DNA from: Clostridiales bacterium
GTDB taxonomy: Bacteria; Bacillota; Clostridia; Lachnospirales; Lachnospiraceae
Assembly (NCBI GenBank): GCA_021199135.1
Contig: JAJQIQ010000081.1
Coordinates: forward strand, 6,080 to 23,521
Direction of reading: 5' to 3'
Length of the DNA: 17,442 nt
Shown here: positions 1-7,396 of the stretch, one piece after another
How positions within the stretch are numbered: position 1 is the first letter of the stretch
Layout: every line of letters starts with the position of its first letter
Program-made: the position numbers and the translations under genes
The notes under the pieces: model-generated
Databases searched by the model: none
What the model saw: the letters and a program-made list of their open reading frames with translations, nothing else
What the model was told of the DNA's origin: nothing

Positions 1-1319
1 ACGAGGAGGACGGCAAGAAGCAGATAAAGCTTCTCCTCATCGCGATTCCCGACAACCTTCTCACGAACTACTGCCAGTTGGCCGAGCAGATCGGCCTCCG
101 GGTCGACACGTTCGACTACATCGGCAACGGCACCGTGCAGTACATGCGCGGCCTGCTCGATGACAATTCGGTCGTAGTGCAGCTCGAGGAGCAGGCGACG
201 GTCATCAGCATCATAAAGGACAAGAAGCTCGCGTTCCAGCGCGTCACCCCGTACGGCTACAGCTCAGCGCTCGCGTCTGTCGTCGACAACACGGTGCTCG
301 GCGTCAGGGATGAGTACGAGGCGTTCGACTTCCTGCTGAAGAACGACGTGATCTACAGCCGCCCGTACGCGCACGACGCCGGGGACAGCGAGGACGTCGC
401 TAGCCGGCAGGCGCTCCTGGACGAGGCGTACGACGAGCTGAAGGAATCGATGAACTATCACCTCCGCGTCGTGAACACGGCGCTCGAGTACTATCAGAAC
501 CAAGTGAAGGAGGACTTCCAGGGAAGCCTGTTCATGGTCGGCGACGGCTCGCGCTTCGCGGGGCTTTCAAAGCTCTTTGAGTCCGAGCTCCCGCTCTATT
601 CCCGCAAGGTCGACTTCGGAGCCCTGATAGACATAAAGGTCGAGAAGGGCGCGTACGTCGAGGAGAACCGTGACCCGGCGATGATGGCCGGCCTGCTCAC
701 CGTCATCGGCGCGGCGTCGAACCCGATCCAGGTGAACGCCCGCGAGATCGCGACCAGCTCCTCCGACAAGAACATCATGAGGACGGCCTACACGGTCCTC
801 GTCGGTGCGGTTGTCATAAGCATCCTGCTCGTCGCCATCGCCTGCTTCAGGCAGCTGAGCGCGGCGTCGGAGCAGAAGAAGCTCCAGGAGGAGATCTCGA
901 AGCTGACCTACGTCCAGGACATATACGATGAGAACACCTTAGCCTCGAGCAACCTCGAGATGGTCACCACCATCCAGGATGCCACGACGACGAACAACGA
1001 GCAGCTCCTCTCCCTCATAGAGAGCCTCGAGGAGTGCTTCCCGAGCGACATGAGCGTCGAGAGCCTTCAGGCCAGCGACACTACCGTCACGATGAACATG
1101 AAATCATCGGAGCGCATATCTATCGGGCAGCTGCTCTTGAACCTCCAGGATGTGCCGGAGCTCGCGGCGGCGTCAGTTCCTTCCATAGCTGAGTCGACGG
1201 ACGAGCTCGGAAACACCATCTGGACCTACACGGTCACGGCGACATACGCGGATTATCCGCCGGAGGAAGAGACGGAAGAAGCTGAGGCAGAGACGGAGGA
1301 GGTAGAGGAAGATGAATAA
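1..1319 (+). CDS. pilM: PilM-PilN fusion protein, 5' end cut by window edge
   Basis: The reading frame is open from base 3 to the TAA at 1317-1319 (438 residues visible), so the N-terminus lies outside the window; the TTG at 78 is internal. Numbering from base 3, residues 1-255 read as the second half of a PilM actin-like ATPase fold: a 'LLLIAIP' strand, a VVVQLEEQATVISII segment (57-71), and a GDGSRFAGL motif (180-188) matching the usual GGGS...GL of PilM. A membrane helix follows at about 263-282, then a coiled coil and a PilN-like periplasmic-type domain (LLSLIESLEECFPSDMSVES). PilM (cytoplasmic) and PilN (membrane) are normally separate proteins that bind each other; here they are one chain. 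In the Phosphate-2 position, where families have D-x-G, this protein has Q60-L-E, so ATP binding may be weakened. The C-terminus is a Glu-rich tail. It overlaps pilO by 8 bases, which suggests translational coupling. Confidence 0.85.
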   Translation, partial: EEDGKKQIKLLLIAIPDNLLTNYCQLAEQIGLRVDTFDYIGNGTVQYMRGLLDDNSVVVQLEEQATVISIIKDKKLAFQRVTPYGYSSALASVVDNTVLGVRDEYEAFDFLLKNDVIYSRPYAHDAGDSEDVASRQALLDEAYDELKESMNYHLRVVNTALEYYQNQVKEDFQGSLFMVGDGSRFAGLSKLFESELPLYSRKVDFGALIDIKVEKGAYVEENRDPAMMAGLLTVIGAASNPIQVNAREIATSSSDKNIMRTAYTVLVGAVVISILLVAIACFRQLSAASEQKKLQEEISKLTYVQDIYDENTLASSNLEMVTTIQDATTTNNEQLLSLIESLEECFPSDMSVESLQASDTTVTMNMKSSERISIGQLLLNLQDVPELAAASVPSIAESTDELGNTIWTYTVTATYADYPPEEETEEAEAETEEVEEDE

Positions 1320-2061
1320 GGGCGGCATCAAACTATCGGATTCTGACAAGAGACTCATAATCATACTGCTTTCAATCGTCCTTGTCGTGGTCGTGTATTT
1401 CTTGGTTTTCGCGAGGGGCATGAACAAGGCGAGCGAGATAGAGGCGCAGAACGAGGAGGATCAGCAGACCCTCCAGTCGCTCCAGGATATGGTGGCGCGC
1501 GCGCCGCAGATCCAGGAGCAGACCGAGGAGATGAACGCGGAGCGCGATGAGATAATCTCGCACTACCCGGCGTCGGTGAGGACTGAGGACGTCATCAGGA
1601 ATATCCTCGACATGGAGGACGAGACGAACATCGAGACGAGCGAGGTCTCATTCTCCACCGGCAACGCGATGTCGACCACGATCGCAGCGGCCACGTCATC
1701 GACGGACGACTCCGAGGACGGGGAGGGCGCCAGCACCGCGCAGTCAAAGATATACGGTTACTACACGACGGCGAGCGTCCGCTACGCAGGCGGCTATGAG
1801 GACTTGAAGTCAGTCCTCAGCTATATCGCGGACCTGAACGACCGCACGACGATCTCATCGGTCTCGGCGGCATACGACAGCACGACCGGCCAGCTCGCCG
1901 GCACGATGACCATAAATATGTACTACATGCTCGGCACCGACGCGGAGTACGAGGAGCCTGAGTTCGGCACCATCGACACCGGCGTCGAGAACATCTTCGG
2001 GGCTACGCTCGAGAACGCCGAGGAGGGCGAAGGCGAAGAGCAGGAGGCAGAGGCTGAGTGA
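1312..2061 (+). CDS. pilO: PilO-like type IV pilus alignment protein
   Basis: A 249-residue bitopic membrane protein. It has a short cytoplasmic N-terminus, one membrane helix at about residues 14-34 (LIIILLSIVLVVVVYFLVFA), a Glu/Gln-rich coiled coil at about 40-85, a Ser/Thr/Asp-rich linker at about 118-145, and a ferredoxin-like PilO domain with the typical pattern YEDLKSVLSYIADLNDRTTI followed by strands ending TMTINMYYM. PilO pairs with PilN to link the cytoplasmic platform to the growing pilus. The start ATG at 1312 lies inside the end of the pilMN frame, with GGAGGAGG at 1295-1302 as ribosome binding site. The last ~40 residues are strongly acidic (EEGEGEEQEAEAE), like the tail of the PilMN protein. 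Identification rests on order, size and the PilO domain pattern. Confidence 0.82.
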   Translation: MNKGGIKLSDSDKRLIIILLSIVLVVVVYFLVFARGMNKASEIEAQNEEDQQTLQSLQDMVARAPQIQEQTEEMNAERDEIISHYPASVRTEDVIRNILDMEDETNIETSEVSFSTGNAMSTTIAAATSSTDDSEDGEGASTAQSKIYGYYTTASVRYAGGYEDLKSVLSYIADLNDRTTISSVSAAYDSTTGQLAGTMTINMYYMLGTDAEYEEPEFGTIDTGVENIFGATLENAEEGEGEEQEAEAE

Positions 2062-2121
2062 CCGGACGCTTGCCCAGAAGTTTAATTAGGATTTGAATTT
2101 ACGGCACAGGAGGGAGACGGC

Positions 2122-3357
2122 ATGATCTTTGAGCGGTTTAAGCGGCACAAAGGACAGGAAATGGCCGCACATGAAAATGAAAACAAAACTTCATACGGCA
2201 TGGGCGACGCCGGATTCTCCCTCGTCGAGGTCATCATCTCGATGGTTATCCTTGCGCTCATCTCCATCCCGCTGCTGGGGTACTTCACGAACTCCGCGAA
2301 GTACAACTCGCTGATGGCGACGCAGCAGAGGGCGACCGCATTGGCGCAGCAGATCGTCGAGGACATGAAGGAGCAGACCGACCTCATACAGGACACCAGG
2401 GACGACACGGGGAACCTCACGGACATCCAGTCGGGCTACTTGGATGGTTTGGGCTATATCCCCACCAAATACACCACTTCGACCAAGAATACCGAGGGGA
2501 GCGTCACCACGTACGGGTCGGTAGTGTACAACGGCAAGGCATCCGATATCGGTGAGAACTACGACGTGAAGGTTACCTTCACCGACACCAACGACAACAA
2601 CACTGATGTCTACGAGATCCCGAACATGGACAGCGACACCGACGTGATCGCCCTTGACCTGGACCAGAACAACAGCAGCGCAGTCTCATACTTCATGGCT
2701 CTGAACGCGATGTGGGCGAGCAGCGGCGGTGAGGGTGATTCTAGGACAGCGGCATCGAAAGAGGATGTTGAGTCCCGCCTCCAGCGCACGATCACGGTAT
2801 TGATTCAGCAGTCCAGCGGCCACTACCACGTGACGGTCTCGAGCACCTACACCTGCGACGGCCTCAATGGCGCGGATGGCGAGACCTACGAGGCCTCGGA
2901 CCTCGCGGACAGCTACGTGAACGAGCTCGGAAAGATATATGTCATGTTCTACGCGAATGTGAACAGCACTGGCGCGATTAACGACGAAGTCATCATCGAG
3001 AACCTTGCGTCGACTGACTGTTCCCCTGACATTATCTTGGCATGCCAGAACCTCGGCGACGTAGATAAAGAAAGATATGTCATGGCTGTCGGCGGCAAGG
3101 ACTCGGCCGACTCAGACACATTTGTCATTGGCATGAGCAGCGTGGCTGGCACGATAAGGACAAATCTCGCCAGGTTGTATTCCCTGTATACGGATGGTAC
3201 TTTGGGAAGCGCTGACAGCTTCGATTACTCGGCCCTGACCGACAAGGAGGAGGAGACCCGCCGTGTGAACATCGAGGTCTCGGTATACAAGAAGGGCACG
3301 ATGGACACGAGCGACGAGAAGAAGTACATCACGCTCGACGCGACCTATGATATGTAG
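2122..3357 (+). CDS. PilV/GspI-like minor prepilin
   Basis: A 411-residue prepilin. The leader has 31 residues and ends in Gly31; cleavage before Phe32 would leave FSLVEVIISMVILALISIPL with Glu at mature position 5, the classic class III signal cut by prepilin peptidase. The stretch after the helix (QQRATALAQQIVEDMKEQ) resembles PilV/GspI pilins. The C-terminal ~330 residues are an uncharacterised, Asp/Ser/Thr-rich, probably beta-rich globular domain, much larger than usual for the class. The ATG at 2122 is supported by AGGAGGGA at 2108-2115; later in-frame ATGs at 2161 and 2200 would give shorter leaders but lack such a site. It lies 60 bases after pilO. Expected role: minor pilin of the tip or initiation complex; the specific subtype is an inference from the N-terminus. 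Confidence 0.8.
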   Translation: MIFERFKRHKGQEMAAHENENKTSYGMGDAGFSLVEVIISMVILALISIPLLGYFTNSAKYNSLMATQQRATALAQQIVEDMKEQTDLIQDTRDDTGNLTDIQSGYLDGLGYIPTKYTTSTKNTEGSVTTYGSVVYNGKASDIGENYDVKVTFTDTNDNNTDVYEIPNMDSDTDVIALDLDQNNSSAVSYFMALNAMWASSGGEGDSRTAASKEDVESRLQRTITVLIQQSSGHYHVTVSSTYTCDGLNGADGETYEASDLADSYVNELGKIYVMFYANVNSTGAINDEVIIENLASTDCSPDIILACQNLGDVDKERYVMAVGGKDSADSDTFVIGMSSVAGTIRTNLARLYSLYTDGTLGSADSFDYSALTDKEEETRRVNIEVSVYKKGTMDTSDEKKYITLDATYDM

Positions 3358-3376
3358 ACACCAGGGGACAAAAGCA

Positions 3377-3405
3377 CGTCAATGCATGCTTGCATGCAAT
3401 TGACG
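3377..3405 (+). repeat. Hairpin 1 of the array
   Basis: CGTCAATGCATGC pairs with GCATGCAATTGACG around a 2-base gap (TT), with a single bulged base; the terminal pairs of the apex would open to give a usable loop. The last bases overlap a smaller CGGG/CCCG stem at 3404-3419. Confidence 0.65.
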
Positions 3406-3440
3406 GGATTTGGGACCCGCCCAAACATGAGCAAGTAGCG

Positions 3441-3465
3441 CACCATATGCCGATGGCATATGGTG
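3441..3465 (+). repeat. Hairpin 2 of the array, perfect 11-bp stem
   Basis: CACCATATGCC at 3441-3451 is the exact reverse complement of GGCATATGGTG at 3455-3465, separated by GAT. This is the longest perfect stem in the array. Confidence 0.8.
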
Positions 3466-3466
3466 G

Positions 3467-3494
3467 GCGATGCGCCCGCAAGCGGGCACATTGC
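3467..3494 (+). repeat. Hairpin 3 of the array
   Basis: GCGATG pairs with CATTGC (one G-U pair), then a C/A mismatch, then GCCCG pairs with CGGGC around a CAAG tetraloop. A mismatched but extended stem starting 2 bases after hairpin 2. Confidence 0.65.
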
Positions 3495-3515
3495 AGGGAT
3501 TGCGAATGGTTGGAG

Positions 3516-3548
3516 GGTGCCAGGTGCCAGTGGCACCTGCTAGGCACC
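3516..3548 (+). repeat. Hairpin 4 of the array, nested GGTGCC/GGCACC stem
   Basis: Outer arms GGTGCC (3516-3521) and GGCACC (3543-3548) enclose inner arms AGGTGCC (3522-3528) and GGCACCT (3532-3538). The 3' side carries a GCTA bulge and the apex is AGT. The sequence GGTGCC occurs twice directly and GGCACC twice, so alternative registers are possible. Confidence 0.7.
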
Positions 3549-3574
3549 GACCGAAGCGGAGCGGAGAAGAGAGA

Positions 3575-3598
3575 GTGCGTAGCACGGAGAAATCCGTG
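3575..3598 (+). promoter_or_regulatory. Two mutually exclusive small hairpins, one with a GAAA tetraloop
   Basis: GTGC (3575-3578) can pair with GCAC (3582-3585), or CACGGA (3583-3588) can pair with TCCGTG (3593-3598) around a GAAA loop of the stable GNRA class. The two share CAC at 3583-3585 and cannot form together. They end about 30 bases before the ribosome binding site (AAAGGAG, 3626-3632) of the next gene. A regulatory role is only a suggestion. Confidence 0.4.
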
Positions 3599-3639
3599 GT
3601 GTCGTTGAAAATCAATCGACGAACGAAAGGAGAGCCGAA

Positions 3640-5964
3640 GTGAAAAAGATTAAGTTTCCTTTTATGAAAAAAGAAGACAGAAACCGCGGAGCGGCGCTCA
3701 TCGCAGTCCTCGTGACGGTAATCTTCATCGGCACGATCGCCGCGATCATCACGACGGTCACAGTGACGAACATCCGCATGAAGGCGATTGAGAAGGGCAG
3801 CCGCGAGAACTTCTACACCTCGGACTCCGTCATAGACGCGCTGACCTCCGGTATAGGCGCCAAGGCCCTCGAGGAGCTCGACGCGGCCTACCAGGACGTC
3901 ATGGGCAATTACGCCTCCTACACCGCGGATGACGCCCAGGACTTGTTCGCGAGGGAGTATATCGACGCGCTGATCTCTGTTTTTCAGCACGTCACGACAG
4001 ACCCTGCGGATCCGAGCGATGCCACGGGCCTCAATACGAATACCGACCCGGACACGGGTCTTGTTACGGCGCAGAGCGCGAAATATAATACCGATACAGT
4101 CAAGGAGTGCCTCCCGGCCGGAGTGGACACGGTATCGGACTGGTTTGCCACGAGCGATGGCGATGCCTTCTACGTCGCGGACTACACCGAGCAGACCTTC
4201 ACCCTGAAAAACATAAAGGTCAAGGAGATGGACTCCCAGGGCTACGAGACTACGATACAGACCGACATCGTCCTCTCGACCCCGTCCCTCGAGCTCACTG
4301 GCGCGGTCACATCCCAGGCCTACATGAACTACTCGCTGATCGCGGATACGGACATAAAGTTTGACACTCCAAACGTCACGGTGGGCGGGAATGTCTACGC
4401 CGGCACGGGAGGAATCATTTCGGCATATATGGCCGGAAGCGGCACCCCGTCCCTGACCGGGGACGTGATCATCACCAGGGGCGACATCGTGAGCAGCGAG
4501 AACGGGACGTCGCTGAGCGTCGGGAACGGAAGCTCATCCATCTGGGCTGAGAACATCACCATCGGCGGCGATTCCACGTCCTTCGACCTGAACGGCAAGA
4601 TCTACATCGCCGACGACCTCGAGGTGAACGGGGCGGACAGCTCGATAGAGCTAAATGGCAGCTACTACGGCTACAACTTCCAGGAGAATTATGGAAGTCT
4701 CAGCCAGACCAGCGATGCGGCGTACAGCAGCGCGATCATCATAAACAACCTGAACTCCAGCGTGGACCTCACGGGGCTTAACTACCTGATGCTCGCGGGG
4801 CGGACCTTCATCTCCCGCAACATCGCCCAGACGTCGAACGATGAGGATGTTACCTATGGCAACATTGAGGGAGAGGATACCGGCGCGGCGGATGTGTTCA
4901 TGGGCGAGTCGCTCTCAGTCCAGTCGAACCAGCTGGCCTACTATGTATCGAACAAGTACCTGGAGCTGGATGATGACGGCGATCCGGTGAAGGATGAGAA
5001 CGGCAATTACATTTTCAATTTCAGCGAGGACGGCCTAGCCGCCTACGAGTCGGCGACCGGCGTCAGCGACCTGATGGACTACCTCAACACGAGCCAGCCG
5101 TTGGTTCCGTACTACTACACGGTGCAGTCGGCGACGGACGGCACCTCGGAGCCGGCAGTGAACTGCTACTTGAACTTCGCGAGTGAGGACAGCGCGAACA
5201 AATTCTTCACCGCCTACATGGCGGGGAGCAAGTCGAGCTCGATCACGAACAAGGCGGAGGACTACCTCGCGAACGATGCTATAATTATTAACGACAGCCT
5301 GGCCTACGCCCTGCGCGGGGATCTCATGTTCCGCACCGAGGCTATGGCGGAGGGCGCGACCGACTCGAACCTGAGCGTGAGAATCGGAGACGCCTGGGGC
5401 AAGGGCAGCGCGCTCTGGGACACCTCAGTCTCCCTCGCAAGGCAGTACAAGGCTTTGGAGCTTACGCTCTCAAACACGAGCTCCGAGGCGACGGCGGACA
5501 ACGTCCGCATTGGCAACAACAAGGAGGACGAGTCGCTCTTCGACTACATCGTCTACACGGACACGCTGAAGAACAACGTAGGTGGCGGCATCAACGTCTC
5601 GCCGAAATCCTATGATGACTTGGATGCCAAGGCCGTTGTTGTAAACAATGAAGGGAAAGGTACCTACAGTGTGCCATCGAACTTCGACAAAGGCCTGGTG
5701 CTTGCGAGCGGCGACGTGTATATCGACCACAATTTCGAGGGCCTCATCATCTGCGGCGGCGAGATCACATTCGGATCCAACGCGACAATCAGCTCTGATG
5801 CAGATTTGATCATGGATCTCTTCGATGCGGACATGGCAGGGGACAACTATTTCGCGATATACTTCAGGGCGTTCAACGTCGGCACGACGACGGGCACGGC
5901 GAGCGCGAACATCGACATCAGCGAGTACCTAGGCTACGCGAACTGGACGAAGAACACCGAGTGA
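3640..5964 (+). CDS. Large GspK/PilX-like prepilin with beta-rich repeat domain
   Basis: A 774-residue protein with a GTG start at 3640 and AAAGGAG at 3626-3632. The N-terminus is basic (leader to Gly17), then AALIAVLVTVIFIGTIAAII. This fits the K-type pseudopilin or PilX N-terminus (RGxALI...), and like GspK it has no Glu at mature position 5 (Ala22). Residues ~244-343 alternate Gly, Asn, Asp and Ser with hydrophobic residues (VGGNVYAGTGGI, LTGDVIITRGDIV, LNGKIYIADDLEVNG), a pattern typical of beta-helix or bactofilin-like ladders. A similar segment recurs near the C-terminus (GDVYIDHNFEGLIICGGEIT). The middle ~300 residues are not recognised. GspK caps the tip of the pseudopilus by standing above the H/I/J trio, so a tip position is plausible. 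It ends with TGA followed at once by an in-frame TAA. Family assignment is by N-terminal pattern and neighbours. Confidence 0.72.
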   Translation: MKKIKFPFMKKEDRNRGAALIAVLVTVIFIGTIAAIITTVTVTNIRMKAIEKGSRENFYTSDSVIDALTSGIGAKALEELDAAYQDVMGNYASYTADDAQDLFAREYIDALISVFQHVTTDPADPSDATGLNTNTDPDTGLVTAQSAKYNTDTVKECLPAGVDTVSDWFATSDGDAFYVADYTEQTFTLKNIKVKEMDSQGYETTIQTDIVLSTPSLELTGAVTSQAYMNYSLIADTDIKFDTPNVTVGGNVYAGTGGIISAYMAGSGTPSLTGDVIITRGDIVSSENGTSLSVGNGSSSIWAENITIGGDSTSFDLNGKIYIADDLEVNGADSSIELNGSYYGYNFQENYGSLSQTSDAAYSSAIIINNLNSSVDLTGLNYLMLAGRTFISRNIAQTSNDEDVTYGNIEGEDTGAADVFMGESLSVQSNQLAYYVSNKYLELDDDGDPVKDENGNYIFNFSEDGLAAYESATGVSDLMDYLNTSQPLVPYYYTVQSATDGTSEPAVNCYLNFASEDSANKFFTAYMAGSKSSSITNKAEDYLANDAIIINDSLAYALRGDLMFRTEAMAEGATDSNLSVRIGDAWGKGSALWDTSVSLARQYKALELTLSNTSSEATADNVRIGNNKEDESLFDYIVYTDTLKNNVGGGINVSPKSYDDLDAKAVVVNNEGKGTYSVPSNFDKGLVLASGDVYIDHNFEGLIICGGEITFGSNATISSDADLIMDLFDADMAGDNYFAIYFRAFNVGTTTGTASANIDISEYLGYANWTKNTE

Positions 5965-6067
5965 TAATGTTTTTGGGATTACTTGAAAGGCAAGAGAATC
6001 AAGGAAATTGAGGAAATTAAAGCAGGATTTAAGTTTCATTACAGTAAGTGCGGGGTGAGCGGATAAG

Positions 6068-6610
6068 ATGATTAAGAAGATGTGGAAGGAAAATCAAAAA
6101 GGCTTTTCACTGGTCGAGATGATCATAGTCATCGCGATTGCGGCGATCCTCGCGGGGGCGGCCATCGGGATGACCAGTCAGCTCCGCTATGCGAACACGA
6201 AGAAGGTCGTGGACACGATCGACGACGCGATCACGAGGCTCCAGGTCACGGCGATGAGCCAGGAGGACATGCCGTACCTCTACATCTACGAGTGCGACGG
6301 CAATGTCTACATGAAGACCACGACCACGGAGCTCACGAGCTACAACGGCACCGTGCTCGACAAGAGCGGCACGAAGCTCACGAACTCAAACATCAAGGTG
6401 TATTCGCAGACGGCAGATGAGGCGAGCACCGAGAGCACGGACGGCTCGGTTTCTGGGACGCAGGTAAGTGGTACTGATTTCATAAAGGTCGCCTACACGC
6501 GCTCGTCGACGTTCTCCGACAAGACTTCGACGGAGTACATCACCGTTGTCGGGAGCCACACGTCGCAGATTCATCTCGTGACGGACACCGGCAAGCATTT
6601 TGTGGACTGA
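6068..6610 (+). CDS. GspH/FimT-like prepilin
   Basis: A 180-residue prepilin with a 12-residue basic leader ending in Gly12, then FSLVEMIIVIAIAAILAGAA, with Glu17 as mature Glu5. The rest (DTIDDAITRLQVTAMSQEDM, then beta strands) resembles H-class minor pilins, in which a helix with 'A...A' spacing leads into a small beta domain. It could also be a major pilin, since it is the smallest pilin in the window, but nothing decides this. The ATG at 6068 has only a moderate GGGGTGA site at about 6052-6058. The 103-base gap before it (5965-6067) is AT-rich with no clear promoter. Confidence 0.82.
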   Translation: MIKKMWKENQKGFSLVEMIIVIAIAAILAGAAIGMTSQLRYANTKKVVDTIDDAITRLQVTAMSQEDMPYLYIYECDGNVYMKTTTTELTSYNGTVLDKSGTKLTNSNIKVYSQTADEASTESTDGSVSGTQVSGTDFIKVAYTRSSTFSDKTSTEYITVVGSHTSQIHLVTDTGKHFVD

Positions 6611-6613
6611 TTC

Positions 6614-6632
6614 GGAGGGAGGAATTGCTTTG
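6614..6632 (+). promoter_or_regulatory. Ribosome binding site that fixes a TTG start
   Basis: GGAGGGAGG at 6614-6622 lies 7 bases before TTG at 6630-6632. It sits immediately after the stop of the preceding gene at 6608-6610, which rules out the upstream TTG as the likely start. Confidence 0.75.
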
Positions 6633-7313
6633 AGGAAGGATAACAGGGGCCTGTCGCTGGTCGAGCTCATCATCTCGATCGCGATATCGGTCATCATAAT
6701 GGGCGCTGCGATGCTTCTCCTGTCGAGCGCACTCAGGAATTACAATTTCGCCTCCGCGACGATATCAATGCAGTCGCAGGCGCAGGTGCTGATGGAGCAG
6801 ATCAGCAAGTGGACGATGGAGGGCAACCGCCTCGAGGTCGGCACGACATCTGAAGGCGCGGGCTACAGATACCTCATCATCTGGGACATCCCGACGTCCT
6901 ACACTGAGATAGTCACTTCCTCCACGAGCACAAGCACGGGTACAGATGCGGATGCAGACTCGGCCTCGGCCTCGGCTTCGACCGCGTCGAACCGCGTGAT
7001 ATGGTACTCGGATTCCGGCAAGGAGCTCTATATGGCGACGTTCGATAAAATATCGGTCGACGACGTGGACTCCTGGTCCAACAGCATGACGGGCAAGCTG
7101 ACGAGTTGCATGACATCCGATGTCAAGGAGAAGTACCTGATCGGCGATAGCATTACGAGCGCCACGATAGACTACACCGACGACAGCAAGAATGATGAGG
7201 TGGCGATTTCACTCACGTTCAAGAAGGGGACGCAGGAGTACACGCTCTCGAACGACTTCAAGGTGCGCAACATGGTCGTCATGGACTGGGATGCGCTCCG
7301 GGCTTTCGCCTGA
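6630..7313 (+). CDS. PilW/GspJ-like prepilin (TTG start)
   Basis: A 227-residue prepilin. The TTG at 6630 is preferred because GGAGGGAGG ends 7 bases upstream (6614-6622). It gives a 7-residue leader MRKDNRG followed by LSLVELIISIAISVIIMGAA with Glu12 as mature Glu5. The earlier in-frame TTG at 6600 would overlap the previous gene and put acidic residues into the leader. The helix continuation (SMQSQAQVLMEQISKWTMEG) resembles J/W-class minor pilins. Residues ~96-120 are a low-complexity Ser/Thr/Ala/Asp linker (TSTSTGTDADADSASASAS). It lies 19 bases after the H-like pilin gene, so the two are very likely co-translated from one mRNA. Role: minor pilin of the tip complex. Confidence 0.8.
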   Translation: MRKDNRGLSLVELIISIAISVIIMGAAMLLLSSALRNYNFASATISMQSQAQVLMEQISKWTMEGNRLEVGTTSEGAGYRYLIIWDIPTSYTEIVTSSTSTSTGTDADADSASASASTASNRVIWYSDSGKELYMATFDKISVDDVDSWSNSMTGKLTSCMTSDVKEKYLIGDSITSATIDYTDDSKNDEVAISLTFKKGTQEYTLSNDFKVRNMVVMDWDALRAFA

Positions 7314-7360
7314 GGCGGATTATGAAAGGGAACAGATTTACCGATATATGATATATGGAG

Positions 7361-7396
7361 GATAAGGCTTTGCACAAATAGGAGGGAGGCTTTATC
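7361..7396 (+). promoter_or_regulatory. Hairpin that displays the Shine-Dalgarno in its loop
   Basis: GATAAGGCT (7361-7369) can pair with GGCTTTATC (7388-7396), nine pairs including two G-U. The 18-base loop contains AGGAGGGAG, the ribosome binding site of the 1605-residue protein, and the start ATG follows directly at 7397. It could modulate initiation; no function is shown. Confidence 0.35.

Larger units (their letters stand above)
3377..3622 (+). repeat. Array of seven inverted repeats/hairpins within the pilus operon
   Basis: The 282-base gap between two prepilin genes contains no credible gene but is packed with consecutive inverted repeats: 3377-3405, 3404-3419, 3441-3465, 3467-3494, 3516-3548, 3575-3585 or 3583-3598 (mutually exclusive), and 3602-3619. 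None is followed by a T-run, so they do not look like terminators. Since the flanking genes appear to share one operon, the region would be transcribed and should fold into a chain of stems. Possible identities are a compound extragenic palindromic element (REP/BIME or MITE-like) or a structured, possibly cis-regulatory RNA. The GGTGCC/GGCACC stems are reminiscent of common intergenic palindromes in bacteria, but no family was matched. Confidence 0.7.

Noticed and set aside
78..80. TTG as start of the PilM-like gene
   Set aside because: The frame is open to the left edge and the residues before it fit PilM, so the gene begins outside the window.
3400..3428. Internal promoter TTGACG-17-AAACAT
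   Set aside because: The -35 is good but the -10 matches only three of six positions and the -35 lies within a hairpin arm.
3390..3608. Small ORFs on both strands in the hairpin region
   Set aside because: Their translations are low quality, follow the palindromes, lack ribosome sites and overlap each other on both strands.
3377..3622. CRISPR array or tandem terminators
   Set aside because: The stems differ in sequence with no regular repeat and spacer pattern, and no T-runs follow them.
3358..3639. c-di-GMP riboswitch, expected in some clostridial pilus operons
   Set aside because: I could not find the conserved core segments of either known class here or in the other gaps.
6600..6602. 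TTG at 6600 as start of the J/W-like pilin
   Set aside because: It overlaps the previous gene, lacks a good ribosome site and gives an acidic leader; the TTG at 6630 has GGAGGGAGG in front and a normal basic leader.
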